This document shows, piece by piece, positions 14,531 to 21,605 of a DNA stretch of 24,288 bases. Position 1 is the first letter of the stretch, and the number at the start of each line of letters is the position of its first letter. Origin of the DNA: Pseudomonadota bacterium (lineage in GTDB: Bacteria; Pseudomonadota; Gammaproteobacteria; Burkholderiales; Burkholderiaceae_D); the NCBI GenBank assembly GCA_018241865.1, contig JAFECY010000280.1:1-24288 (forward strand), written 5' to 3'. Under the pieces are notes generated by a model that had not been told where the DNA came from, did not search any database, and saw only the letters and a list, made by a program, of their open reading frames with translations. The translations under genes were made by a program, and so were the position numbers.

Positions 14531-16876
14531 ATGGAAGACGGATCCAGCCGCAATGACGGCGCGAACCTGTCATTGGAAACAGGTTCGCGCCATATCCGGG
14601 TGCTGCGCACGCTCAATGCCTGCAGCCGGGTCGTCATTCGCGCCACCGATGAGATGCAACTGCTCGACGCCATCTGTAACACTATGGTGACTGAGGGCGG
14701 CTACACCCACTCCTGGATCGGCTATGCCATCGACGATGCCTACAAAACCGTCCGGCCGATGGCCAAGGTCGGCTTCCACGCCGGCAATGTCGGCATCGAC
14801 AACGTATCGTGGGATGCCTCGCGCGCCGAAGGCAACGGCGTGTTCGGCAACTCGATCCGCAGCGGCAAACCCGCCGTCATACGCGACGCCATGCACTCCC
14901 CGGCCATGATGACGGCCTGGAGCCACGCTGCGCGACTCTACAACTACAACTCGGTGCTCGGCCTGCCTCTGGCAGTGCAAGGCAAGGTCATCGGCGCCAT
15001 CGGTTTTTATTCATCGGAATCAGACCGCTTCGATCCGCAGGAAATCGAATTACTGGCCGAAGTTGCCAGCGATCTCGCCTATGGCATCAGCGTGATTCGC
15101 CTGCGCAAGCAACACGACATTGCACAAGCAAAATTGGAAGAGGCCAATCACGCATTGGAATTGCGTATCCGCGAACGAACGGAAGCGCTGCGGGCGGAAA
15201 AAGAACGCGTGACAGTGACGCTGGAATCGATTGCCGACGGCGTCATCACCACCGACATTACCGGTCGCATCGATTACCTGAACCCCGTCGCGGAGCGGCT
15301 CACCGCTTGGAAAACCGCCGACGCCAAAGGCAAACCCCTGCGCGAAGTCTTTCACATCCTCGACGATTATTCCCGGATGCCGATACCGAATCCGGTCGAG
15401 ACCGTGCTGCAAACCGGAGAAACCGTCGCATTGGCAGGCAATGCAGTGTTGATCGGGAAGCACGGCAAGGAATTCGCCATCGAAGAAACCGCCGCGCCGA
15501 TCCGCGACAGCCACGGCGTCGTGCGCGGCGTGGTGCTGGCCTTCCACGATGTCAGCCGCTCGCGCCAGATCGCCGCACAATTGTCGTATCAAGCGACCCA
15601 CGATGAACTGACCGGACTGGTGAATCGTCGTGAGTTTGAAACACGTCTGCAACAAGCCGTCCACACCGCCACCGTCGAAAACAAACAGCACGCCTTTCTC
15701 TACATCGACCTCGACCAATTCAAGCTGGTCAACGATACGTCGGGACATGCCGCCGGCGATGAATTGCTGTGCACGCTCAGCAGTCTGTTGCAATCGAAAC
15801 TGCGAGCCGGCGACACCTTGAGCCGCTTGGGCGGCGATGAATTCGGCATCTTGCTGGAAAACTGCGCACCGACGCCGGCCGCTGCGATTGCCGAAACCCT
15901 GCGCGAAACCGTCCACGAATTTCGCTTCGTCTGGCAAGACAAATCCTTTGTCGTCGGCTTGAGTATCGGCGTCGTCAATTTCAGCAATGACGGCATGACG
16001 GTATCGGATATTTTTTCTGCAGCCGATACCGCCTGTTATCTCGCCAAGGAAAGCGGCCGCAACCGGGTGCATGTCTGCACGCCGGACGACAAAGGCATCA
16101 GCATCCGCCGAGGAGAAATGCAATGGGTCAGCCGGATTCAGGCCGCCATCGAACAACAACGCCTGCAACTCTTCTGCCAGAAAATCGTGCCGTTGGGCGA
16201 GACCACCGAGGTCGGCGCGCATTTTGAATTGCTGCTGCGACTATGCGACGAAGAAGGAAAGATCGTGCCGCCCGGTGCATTCCTGCCGGCGGCGGAACGA
16301 TTCGGCATCATGCCGGAACTGGATCGCTGGGTGATCGAAACCGCCTTTGCCAATTTCGACAAACTGACGCCCGACGCCAACGAACAACTGGCGATGTGCG
16401 CCATCAATCTTTCTGGCGGCTCGATCTCGGATGAACATTTTCTGCCTTTCATCCTCCAGCAACGCGAGCGTTACCGCATACCCGCGCACAAAATTTGTTT
16501 CGAGATCACGGAAACCGTCGCCATCGCCAATCTGAGCCAAGCAACGCACTTTATCAACGAGCTGCGCGCCATCGGCTGCCGCTTCGCGCTGGATGACTTC
16601 GGCAGCGGCATGTCATCCTTCGCTTACCTGAAGCACCTGCCGGTCGATTATCTGAAGATCGACGGCGGCTTCGTCAAAGACATGGTGCATGACGCCGCCG
16701 ATGCCGCCATGGTCGATGCCATCAACCGCATCGGGCATACCATGGGTTTGAAAACCATCGCGGAATTTGTGGAAGACGACGCCATTCTGGCGATGCTGGT
16801 CGAGATGCAGGTCGATTATGCGCAGGGATATGGAATCGGCAAGCCGGTGCCATGTCGGTTGTGGGCAAAAGACTGA
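14531..16876 (+). CDS. GAF-PAS-GGDEF-EAL cyclic-di-GMP enzyme
   Basis: The 781-residue protein has a GAF sensor domain (about 30-185), a short coiled coil (195-225), a PAS domain (225-340), a GGDEF domain (350-520) and an EAL domain (527-775). No signal peptide or membrane helix is seen, so it is cytoplasmic. The cyclase motif GGDEF is intact at 434-438, and an RAGD inhibitory site (RxxD) ends five residues before it. The EAL motif reads ELL (566-568). The other phosphodiesterase residues are present: N in INLS, E in EITE, the DD of DDFGSG, K in KIDG, E in EFVE and Q in QGYGIGKP. Both activities are therefore possible. It lies downstream of the glycan acetylation genes, with a weak terminator between. 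Confidence 0.95.
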   Translation: MEDGSSRNDGANLSLETGSRHIRVLRTLNACSRVVIRATDEMQLLDAICNTMVTEGGYTHSWIGYAIDDAYKTVRPMAKVGFHAGNVGIDNVSWDASRAEGNGVFGNSIRSGKPAVIRDAMHSPAMMTAWSHAARLYNYNSVLGLPLAVQGKVIGAIGFYSSESDRFDPQEIELLAEVASDLAYGISVIRLRKQHDIAQAKLEEANHALELRIRERTEALRAEKERVTVTLESIADGVITTDITGRIDYLNPVAERLTAWKTADAKGKPLREVFHILDDYSRMPIPNPVETVLQTGETVALAGNAVLIGKHGKEFAIEETAAPIRDSHGVVRGVVLAFHDVSRSRQIAAQLSYQATHDELTGLVNRREFETRLQQAVHTATVENKQHAFLYIDLDQFKLVNDTSGHAAGDELLCTLSSLLQSKLRAGDTLSRLGGDEFGILLENCAPTPAAAIAETLRETVHEFRFVWQDKSFVVGLSIGVVNFSNDGMTVSDIFSAADTACYLAKESGRNRVHVCTPDDKGISIRRGEMQWVSRIQAAIEQQRLQLFCQKIVPLGETTEVGAHFELLLRLCDEEGKIVPPGAFLPAAERFGIMPELDRWVIETAFANFDKLTPDANEQLAMCAINLSGGSISDEHFLPFILQQRERYRIPAHKICFEITETVAIANLSQATHFINELRAIGCRFALDDFGSGMSSFAYLKHLPVDYLKIDGGFVKDMVHDAADAAMVDAINRIGHTMGLKTIAEFVEDDAILAMLVEMQVDYAQGYGIGKPVPCRLWAKD

Positions 16877-16897
16877 CTCAGTGAAAAACGCGCGACA

Positions 16898-17305
16898 TCA
16901 AGAACGCGGACCTGCGACAAGAAGCATGCGGCCACATGCGAAAAGAAAACATAAATAAGCAGGAAATGTAGCAAGTCCATATTGTGCCAATATGCCAAGA
17001 TAATGTGTGCCTACGTATGTCATTTCAAACGTCACCAGTGCCGGAACACCAATCCAAAGGATGGCACCAATAATCACCAGCAGTCGTCCGGGTATCGGTC
17101 TGGGTAAGCGGGATGCCAAACCGCTTTGATGAAAAAATATTGCGACTACCAAAGGAGCGATAAGGCAGGCCATCCCTAATTTCACCGTCGGAATCATAAA
17201 ATCAGGCACATGTGCGTCGTACAAGAAAAAATGGGCGAGAGCACCAGTGAAGCCCATCAGCGTCATTGCTGCAAAAAAAATGAATCCTAACCAAGCCGCC
17301 CACAT
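16898..17305 (-). CDS. Unrecognised four-helix membrane protein
   Basis: The 135-residue protein is not one I recognise. It shows four hydrophobic segments (around WLGFIFFAAMTLMGF, KLGMACLIAPLVVAIFF, RLLVIIGAILWIGVPALV and YGLATFPAYLCFLFACG), a short polar N terminus and a basic C-terminal end. The start at 17305 is supported by a strong Shine-Dalgarno (AAGGGGAG, complement of 17311-17318) five bases upstream. The DNA is visibly richer in A and T than the genes around it. It begins 24 bp after the stop of the GT2 gene on the same strand, so it may be the last gene of that operon. It converges on the GGDEF-EAL gene with 21 bp between the stops. Confidence 0.72.
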   Translation of the reverse strand: MWAAWLGFIFFAAMTLMGFTGALAHFFLYDAHVPDFMIPTVKLGMACLIAPLVVAIFFHQSGLASRLPRPIPGRLLVIIGAILWIGVPALVTFEMTYVGTHYLGILAQYGLATFPAYLCFLFACGRMLLVAGPRS

Positions 17306-17329
17306 TTCATCTCCCCTTACCTCAAAATT

Positions 17330-18154
17330 TCACACCCAGACAAACCCGCCATGCTCCCGCTGCCCGTGCAGCGACATGCCGTAGCGCGCCACTTCCGCTT
17401 CGCGCCAGGCTTTTTGCCGCTGATTGCGCGCTCTTTTTTTGAGTTTGCGTTCCAGCCAGCTTTGCCGCAGCAGGCGGTAGTTGTAGCGGTTGGCCAGGCT
17501 GTCTTTGGCAGTCAAGCCCTTTTCCTGCTTCATCGCCGTCTGCGTCACCGAACCGTAGTGATGTAGCCAAGATGCGCCGGTGGTGCCCACCGCGATGCCG
17601 GCTTGCTCGGCTTGATTGAAGAACATGGTGTCCTCGAAACCCAGCAGCTTCGGCACCGGTTGGAAGTAACCGATCTCCATCCACACCGATTGGTGTATCG
17701 CCACGCACACGGCATGGCAACTACCGACGCGCAAGGCATCCTTCATCTTGATCGATGTCTCGGCAGCAAAGGCGTCGAAATCGTAATCGAGCTTGCCTTC
17801 CACCATCGCCGGCGAAATCATTTTCAAGCCATGACGTTCGGCGGTATCGATCAAATTCTCGATCCAGCCGGCCGACACCAGCACGTCGTTGTTCATCACC
17901 ACCGTCCATTCGGCTTGCTGCGCCAGCGCACCCTGGTTCCAAGCGACGCCGCAACCGAGGTTGCCCTGATTCAGAATCACGCCGCCCAGCGGCAGGCTAC
18001 GCAGGTAGGCGCGCGTGTCGTCGGTCGAGCCGTTATCGACCGCCACCACGCGCCCCAGATCGAGCCCGGTGCGCACCATGCTGTCGATGCATTGTCTGGT
18101 GTAATCGACCTGGTTGTAGCAGGCGAAGGTGAGGGAATATTTTTGCGGATTCAT
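17330..18154 (-). CDS. GT2-family glycosyltransferase
   Basis: The 274-residue GT-A fold enzyme has SLTFACYNQVDYTRQCIDSM at the N terminus, VAVDNGSTDDT (DNGSTDD at 40-46), NQGNLGCGVAWNQG, the metal-binding-type NND at 88-90 and the GFEDTMFFNQAEQAG catalytic region (E174-D175). The C-terminal part after about 236 is strongly basic and could attach to the membrane surface. The acceptor and sugar cannot be told. The ATG lies 4 bp after the stop of the O-antigen ligase-like gene, so both are in one operon and likely act on the same surface glycan. Confidence 0.9.
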   Translation of the reverse strand: MNPQKYSLTFACYNQVDYTRQCIDSMVRTGLDLGRVVAVDNGSTDDTRAYLRSLPLGGVILNQGNLGCGVAWNQGALAQQAEWTVVMNNDVLVSAGWIENLIDTAERHGLKMISPAMVEGKLDYDFDAFAAETSIKMKDALRVGSCHAVCVAIHQSVWMEIGYFQPVPKLLGFEDTMFFNQAEQAGIAVGTTGASWLHHYGSVTQTAMKQEKGLTAKDSLANRYNYRLLRQSWLERKLKKRARNQRQKAWREAEVARYGMSLHGQREHGGFVWV

Positions 18155-18158
18155 GGTG

Positions 18159-19466
18159 TCAGGATGCGGCGACGTTTGCTGGGACAGGTGCTGCTATCAA
18201 CATCGCACTGCCCATCAGCGCGGCGATCGTGATGGCGTAGTAAGTATAAACAATCTTGTAGCTCAACATTTCGATGAACAGGCCGCCCGTCATACAACCG
18301 ATAATCAGACACATGCCTTGCAATGCGGCCGGGTTGTTGTTACCGCTGCGCCTATACAATTTCCAGAATACGTAAAAAGGCATCAGATATTTCGCCGCAT
18401 AACTGAGCAGGCCGAAAACACCCGAGCGCAGCATTTCGGCCAGCAATTCATTATGCGGCCCGGCGTTTTGCAGTAGCTTCACCGCTTCGGGGTCGGCAAA
18501 TAAATACAAACGCGGATCGCGCAAGGCCGTCAGCAAGCCATGATCGCCGTAGCCGACGAAGGGCTGCAACTGAAAAAGCTGGAACGACAGCTTCCACATA
18601 CTCAGGCGCAGCCCGGTGGAGGTATCCATTTGCTTCGCCGCCGCCCAACTCGCGTATTCCTGTATCGCCTCGTTGACGCGCATATGCACGATATCCACCG
18701 AAAAATACAGCAGCACCGGCAACGTCACCAAGGCCAAGCAAGCCCATGCCACTTGATGCCGCTTGAACGTTTTTCGTTTGATCCACAACCAGAAACAGAA
18801 CATGGCGAGCGCCGCCACCCAGCCGCCACGCGATTGCGACAACAGGGACATGACCGCACCGATGCCGAGGCCGGCATACAAATAACATTTTCTGGCGCGG
18901 GAATCGTCCGGGCGCATGCTGAACAAACAAATGAAACCGTGGATCACGGCGAAATTTCCCCACAGGATCGGGTCGAGGTAATGGGTCGAAAGCCGGGTGC
19001 CGAAACGTTCGGCATTCAACTTATCCATGCCGGCATAAACCCAAGTCGCCACCAGCGCCAGCGGCAAGACAGTTGAAAACAGTTTCCAGTAATTGACCCG
19101 CCTGACGAAGATGGCAAGGAAAATCGGAATCGCCAGCAACAGCCGCGACGGGCCATCGTAATTCTGGATCTTAAAATCCGACCGAATGGCTTCACTGATG
19201 AGTATGCACAAAATGGGCAAAACAAACGCCATCATCATCAAGCGAGCATGGTCGAGTCCGGCGATTTTCTGTCCGAGCGCCGGCTCACGCCACAACAAGA
19301 ACAGACAAAGCAGCAAAATCAGAAGGCCATCTAGGCCGAAAGCAGATCGCACCGTCAGGCATAAAAACGGTACCAGCGCAAGCAATATAATCAGGGTGCC
19401 GTCCGCCAAGGATGCGCGCTGATTTCCTATAATGCCGTACCTGTGCAACCAATCCGGTGTATCCAT
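18159..19466 (-). CDS. O-antigen ligase/polymerase-like membrane protein (Wzy_C family)
   Basis: The 435-residue protein has about ten to twelve membrane helices and the Wzy_C-type features: SQSRGGWVAALAMF in the middle, a large periplasmic loop containing FVGYGDHGLL, and the family-like AGPHNELLAEMLRSGVFG with its histidine. Proteins of this kind either join O-antigen to lipid A-core (WaaL), polymerise O-units (Wzy) or glycosylate proteins, and these cannot be separated by eye. The ATG at 19466 has GGGA a few bases upstream; a TTG at 19478 would add four residues. A GT2 gene follows after 4 bp. The gene is divergent from the GT17 gene, and their 5' ends are about 30 bp apart or overlap. Confidence 0.85.
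   Translation of the reverse strand: MDTPDWLHRYGIIGNQRASLADGTLIILLALVPFLCLTVRSAFGLDGLLILLLCLFLLWREPALGQKIAGLDHARLMMMAFVLPILCILISEAIRSDFKIQNYDGPSRLLLAIPIFLAIFVRRVNYWKLFSTVLPLALVATWVYAGMDKLNAERFGTRLSTHYLDPILWGNFAVIHGFICLFSMRPDDSRARKCYLYAGLGIGAVMSLLSQSRGGWVAALAMFCFWLWIKRKTFKRHQVAWACLALVTLPVLLYFSVDIVHMRVNEAIQEYASWAAAKQMDTSTGLRLSMWKLSFQLFQLQPFVGYGDHGLLTALRDPRLYLFADPEAVKLLQNAGPHNELLAEMLRSGVFGLLSYAAKYLMPFYVFWKLYRRSGNNNPAALQGMCLIIGCMTGGLFIEMLSYKIVYTYYAITIAALMGSAMLIAAPVPANVAAS
19428..19433 (+). promoter_or_regulatory. Consensus -10 hexamer upstream of the GT17 gene
   Basis: TATAAT is a perfect -10 hexamer and lies inside the 5' end of the divergent ligase-like gene. The -35 position 17 bp upstream (GCCAAG) is poor. 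If used, transcription would start near 19440. This argues for a GT17 start at 19465 or 19498 rather than at 19432. Confidence 0.4.
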
Positions 19467-19497
19467 GAATTCCCGCAATCCTTCAAAAAGCGAACCA

Positions 19498-20367
19498 ATG
19501 GCCGCGACAAAAATCTACGATTGTTTCTGCTATTTCGACGAAGACCTGATCCTGGAATTGCGCTTCGAGACGCTCTGGAACGTGGTCGATTATTTCGTGA
19601 TATCGGAAGCGGCATACAGCCATGCGGGCACCGCGCGCCCACTGCATTTCGACATCGACCGCTTTGCCAAGTACAAGGACAAGATCCGCTACCTGCCGCT
19701 GCATGAACGCCCTGCCGGCGAAAACAATTCCTGGAAAAACGAGAATTTTATAAGAAACAACCTCGCCCGGGGACTTGATGACGCCGGCGAGAACGATCTG
19801 ATCCTCATTTCCGACCTGGACGAGATTCCCAACCCGGCCCGCATCGCCGCCTATGACCCACGCTATCTGCGCGGCGATTTTGAACAACGTTACTACAGCT
19901 ATTACTTCAACAATTACCGGCTCGGCGAGGTCGATGAACAGGGCAAGCTGATTCCCGGCAGCCAGCTTCATCAAGGTTCCAAGATCACCACCTTCCGGCA
20001 TTTCCGGGATTTTTTCGGCAGCAATGCATCCAGCGTCAGGATCTACAAATCGAGCGGCCTGCTGCGTTCCCTGCGCCGTAGCTGGTTCCGGCGCTTCCAG
20101 CGGCAAGTCATCGCCGACGGCGGCTGGCACTTCACCTGGATCTACGACATGGACGGCATTATTCGCAAGATTGAAAACACCGCCCACCAAGAGTTCAATA
20201 CGCCGCTCTACAAGAACCCAGAACGTATCCGCGAATTCATCCTCTCGGGCAGGGATTTCCACATCCCGAACAGCCGTTACCAAGTACAACCGCTGGACGA
20301 GCAATTCCCCGCTTACTTGCTACAGCAGCGCGAACGCTTCAAGGATTTTCTGGCGGTAGTGAAATAA
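19498..20367 (+). CDS. GT17-family glycosyltransferase (MGAT3-like)
   Basis: The 289-residue protein has the opening KIYDCFCYFDEDLILELRFE, then VVDYFVISEAAYSHAGTARPL, and LILISDLDEIPNPA (DLD at 106-108). These are typical of family GT17, known from eukaryotic beta-1,4-mannosyl-glycoprotein beta-1,4-N-acetylglucosaminyltransferase and found in bacterial polysaccharide loci. Transfer of GlcNAc or a similar sugar to a surface glycan is an inference. Start choice is uncertain: ATG codons at 19432, 19465 and 19498 are in frame and none has a good ribosome-binding site. I prefer 19498 because the domain begins there and a -10 hexamer overlaps the first. A composite repeat follows. Confidence 0.85.
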   Translation: MAATKIYDCFCYFDEDLILELRFETLWNVVDYFVISEAAYSHAGTARPLHFDIDRFAKYKDKIRYLPLHERPAGENNSWKNENFIRNNLARGLDDAGENDLILISDLDEIPNPARIAAYDPRYLRGDFEQRYYSYYFNNYRLGEVDEQGKLIPGSQLHQGSKITTFRHFRDFFGSNASSVRIYKSSGLLRSLRRSWFRRFQRQVIADGGWHFTWIYDMDGIIRKIENTAHQEFNTPLYKNPERIREFILSGRDFHIPNSRYQVQPLDEQFPAYLLQQRERFKDFLAVVK

Positions 20368-20405
20368 GACTGACCGGACTGACGCAAGAGTGGAAAAACT
20401 ATTTT

Positions 20406-20512
20406 GAACCACGGCGAACACGGCGGTCACGGCGAAAACCCCTGAACGCGCCCCCTCCCCTTCAAGGGGAAGGGTGGGATGGGGATGGGTTTCGTCGTGT
20501 TCGCCGTGTTAA
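20406..20512. repeat. Asymmetric A/B composite repeat after the GT17 gene
   Basis: The left A arm (20406-20434, beginning GAACCACGGCGAACACGGCG) and right A arm (about 20492-20512, TCGTCGTGTTCGCCGTGTTA) enclose a single B arm at about 20452-20491 with a CCCCTTCAAGGGG core. The second, inverted B arm seen in other copies is missing. The element fills most of the 192-bp gap between the convergent GT17 and waaF genes. Just before it, at 20368-20384, GACTGACCGGACTGACG is a short direct repeat. Confidence 0.85.
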
Positions 20513-20559
20513 ATGGATTTCCCAGTTCTGCGTAATTCCCGACTAAATCAGCAACACCT

Positions 20560-21600
20560 TCATGCCGCCGATCCGGCACGCCGCCCATCCAACATCGCCT
20601 GCAGCGGCTGCCACACCATCTCCGCCTCCAGCTTGTTCATGCAATCGTGGTGCCCGAGAGGACAGACGCGCTGGTGGCAAGGCGCGCACGACAAGTGCAA
20701 CGACACCGCTTGCGACACTTCGGCAAACGGCGGCGTGTTGTGCATGTCGGTCGGGCCGTACATCGCCACGATCGGTCGGTTTAGAGCCGAAGCGATATTC
20801 ATCAAACCGGAATCGTTGCTGACCACCGCCGCTGCTTGCGAAATGATCGCAATCGCCTGATCGAGCGAGGTAACGCCGGCGAGGTTGTGCAGCCAGGGTT
20901 CGGCGGCGAGGATTTCGTCGCAGGCTTCGCGGTCCTTGGGCGAACCGAGCATAGCGATCTGCACGTGCGGATAAGCCTGACGGATGATCTGCGCCAGTTC
21001 GGCGAAGTGCCGCGCCGGCCAACGCTTGGCCGGCCCAAATTCAGCGCCGGGCGCAAACACCAGCAGCGGATCGCCGGACAGATCGAACTGCGCCAGCACC
21101 TGCGCCGCCTGTTCGTCCGGCACACTCAGGCGCGGGCGCGGCAGCGCGGCGGCGGCTGGCGCATGCAACGTCGGCGCATCGGCCATCGCCGCATAGAAAG
21201 GCAGCATCGGCCGCTTCGCGCCGCGCGGGTGGCGGTGCATCACGTTCACCAAGCCGTAGCGCATTTCGCCACGATAGCCGATGCGGCGCGGGATGCCGGC
21301 CAACCACGGAATCAAGGCAAACTTGAGGGTATTCGGCAGCACGTAGGCTTCGGCGTAACCCTGCTGTCGCAATTGCCGGGCGAAACGCCAGCGTTCGCCC
21401 AGTTGCAGCTTGCCATGCTTGAATGGCGCTTCCAGCACCGCATCGACTTCCGCCACCGCACGCCATACCGGCGCGACCCAAGTCGGAGCCAGCACGTCAA
21501 TAGTCCAATCGGGATGACGCTGCTTCAACAAGCGCAGCAGCGGTTGCGCGATCACTGCATCGCCAATCCAGTTGGGAGAAATCACTAGGATGCGCGGCAT
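20560..21600 (-). CDS. waaF: ADP-heptose:LPS heptosyltransferase II
   Basis: The 346-residue GT9 enzyme adds the second L-glycero-D-manno-heptose to the LPS inner core at the cytoplasmic face of the inner membrane. It begins MPRILVISPNWIGDAVIAQPLLRLLK and has LPNTLKFALIPWLAGIPRRIGYRGEMRYGL, a strongly WaaF-like stretch. It also has FAPGAEFGPAKRWPARHFAEL and SNDSGLMNIASALNRPIVAMYG. The C-terminal cysteine group is CAPCHQRVCPLGHHDC. Length fits. It starts 5 bp after the msbA stop, so both are in one leftward operon, consistent with their joint role in lipid A-core assembly and export. Confidence 0.95.
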   Translation of the reverse strand: MPRILVISPNWIGDAVIAQPLLRLLKQRHPDWTIDVLAPTWVAPVWRAVAEVDAVLEAPFKHGKLQLGERWRFARQLRQQGYAEAYVLPNTLKFALIPWLAGIPRRIGYRGEMRYGLVNVMHRHPRGAKRPMLPFYAAMADAPTLHAPAAAALPRPRLSVPDEQAAQVLAQFDLSGDPLLVFAPGAEFGPAKRWPARHFAELAQIIRQAYPHVQIAMLGSPKDREACDEILAAEPWLHNLAGVTSLDQAIAIISQAAAVVSNDSGLMNIASALNRPIVAMYGPTDMHNTPPFAEVSQAVSLHLSCAPCHQRVCPLGHHDCMNKLEAEMVWQPLQAMLDGRRAGSAA

Positions 21601-21605
21601 CGTGC

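Noticed and set aside
15050..16222. A 390-codon minus-strand open frame within the GGDEF-EAL gene
   Set aside because: It is opposite a full-length enzyme with intact motifs, and is only a codon-bias shadow.
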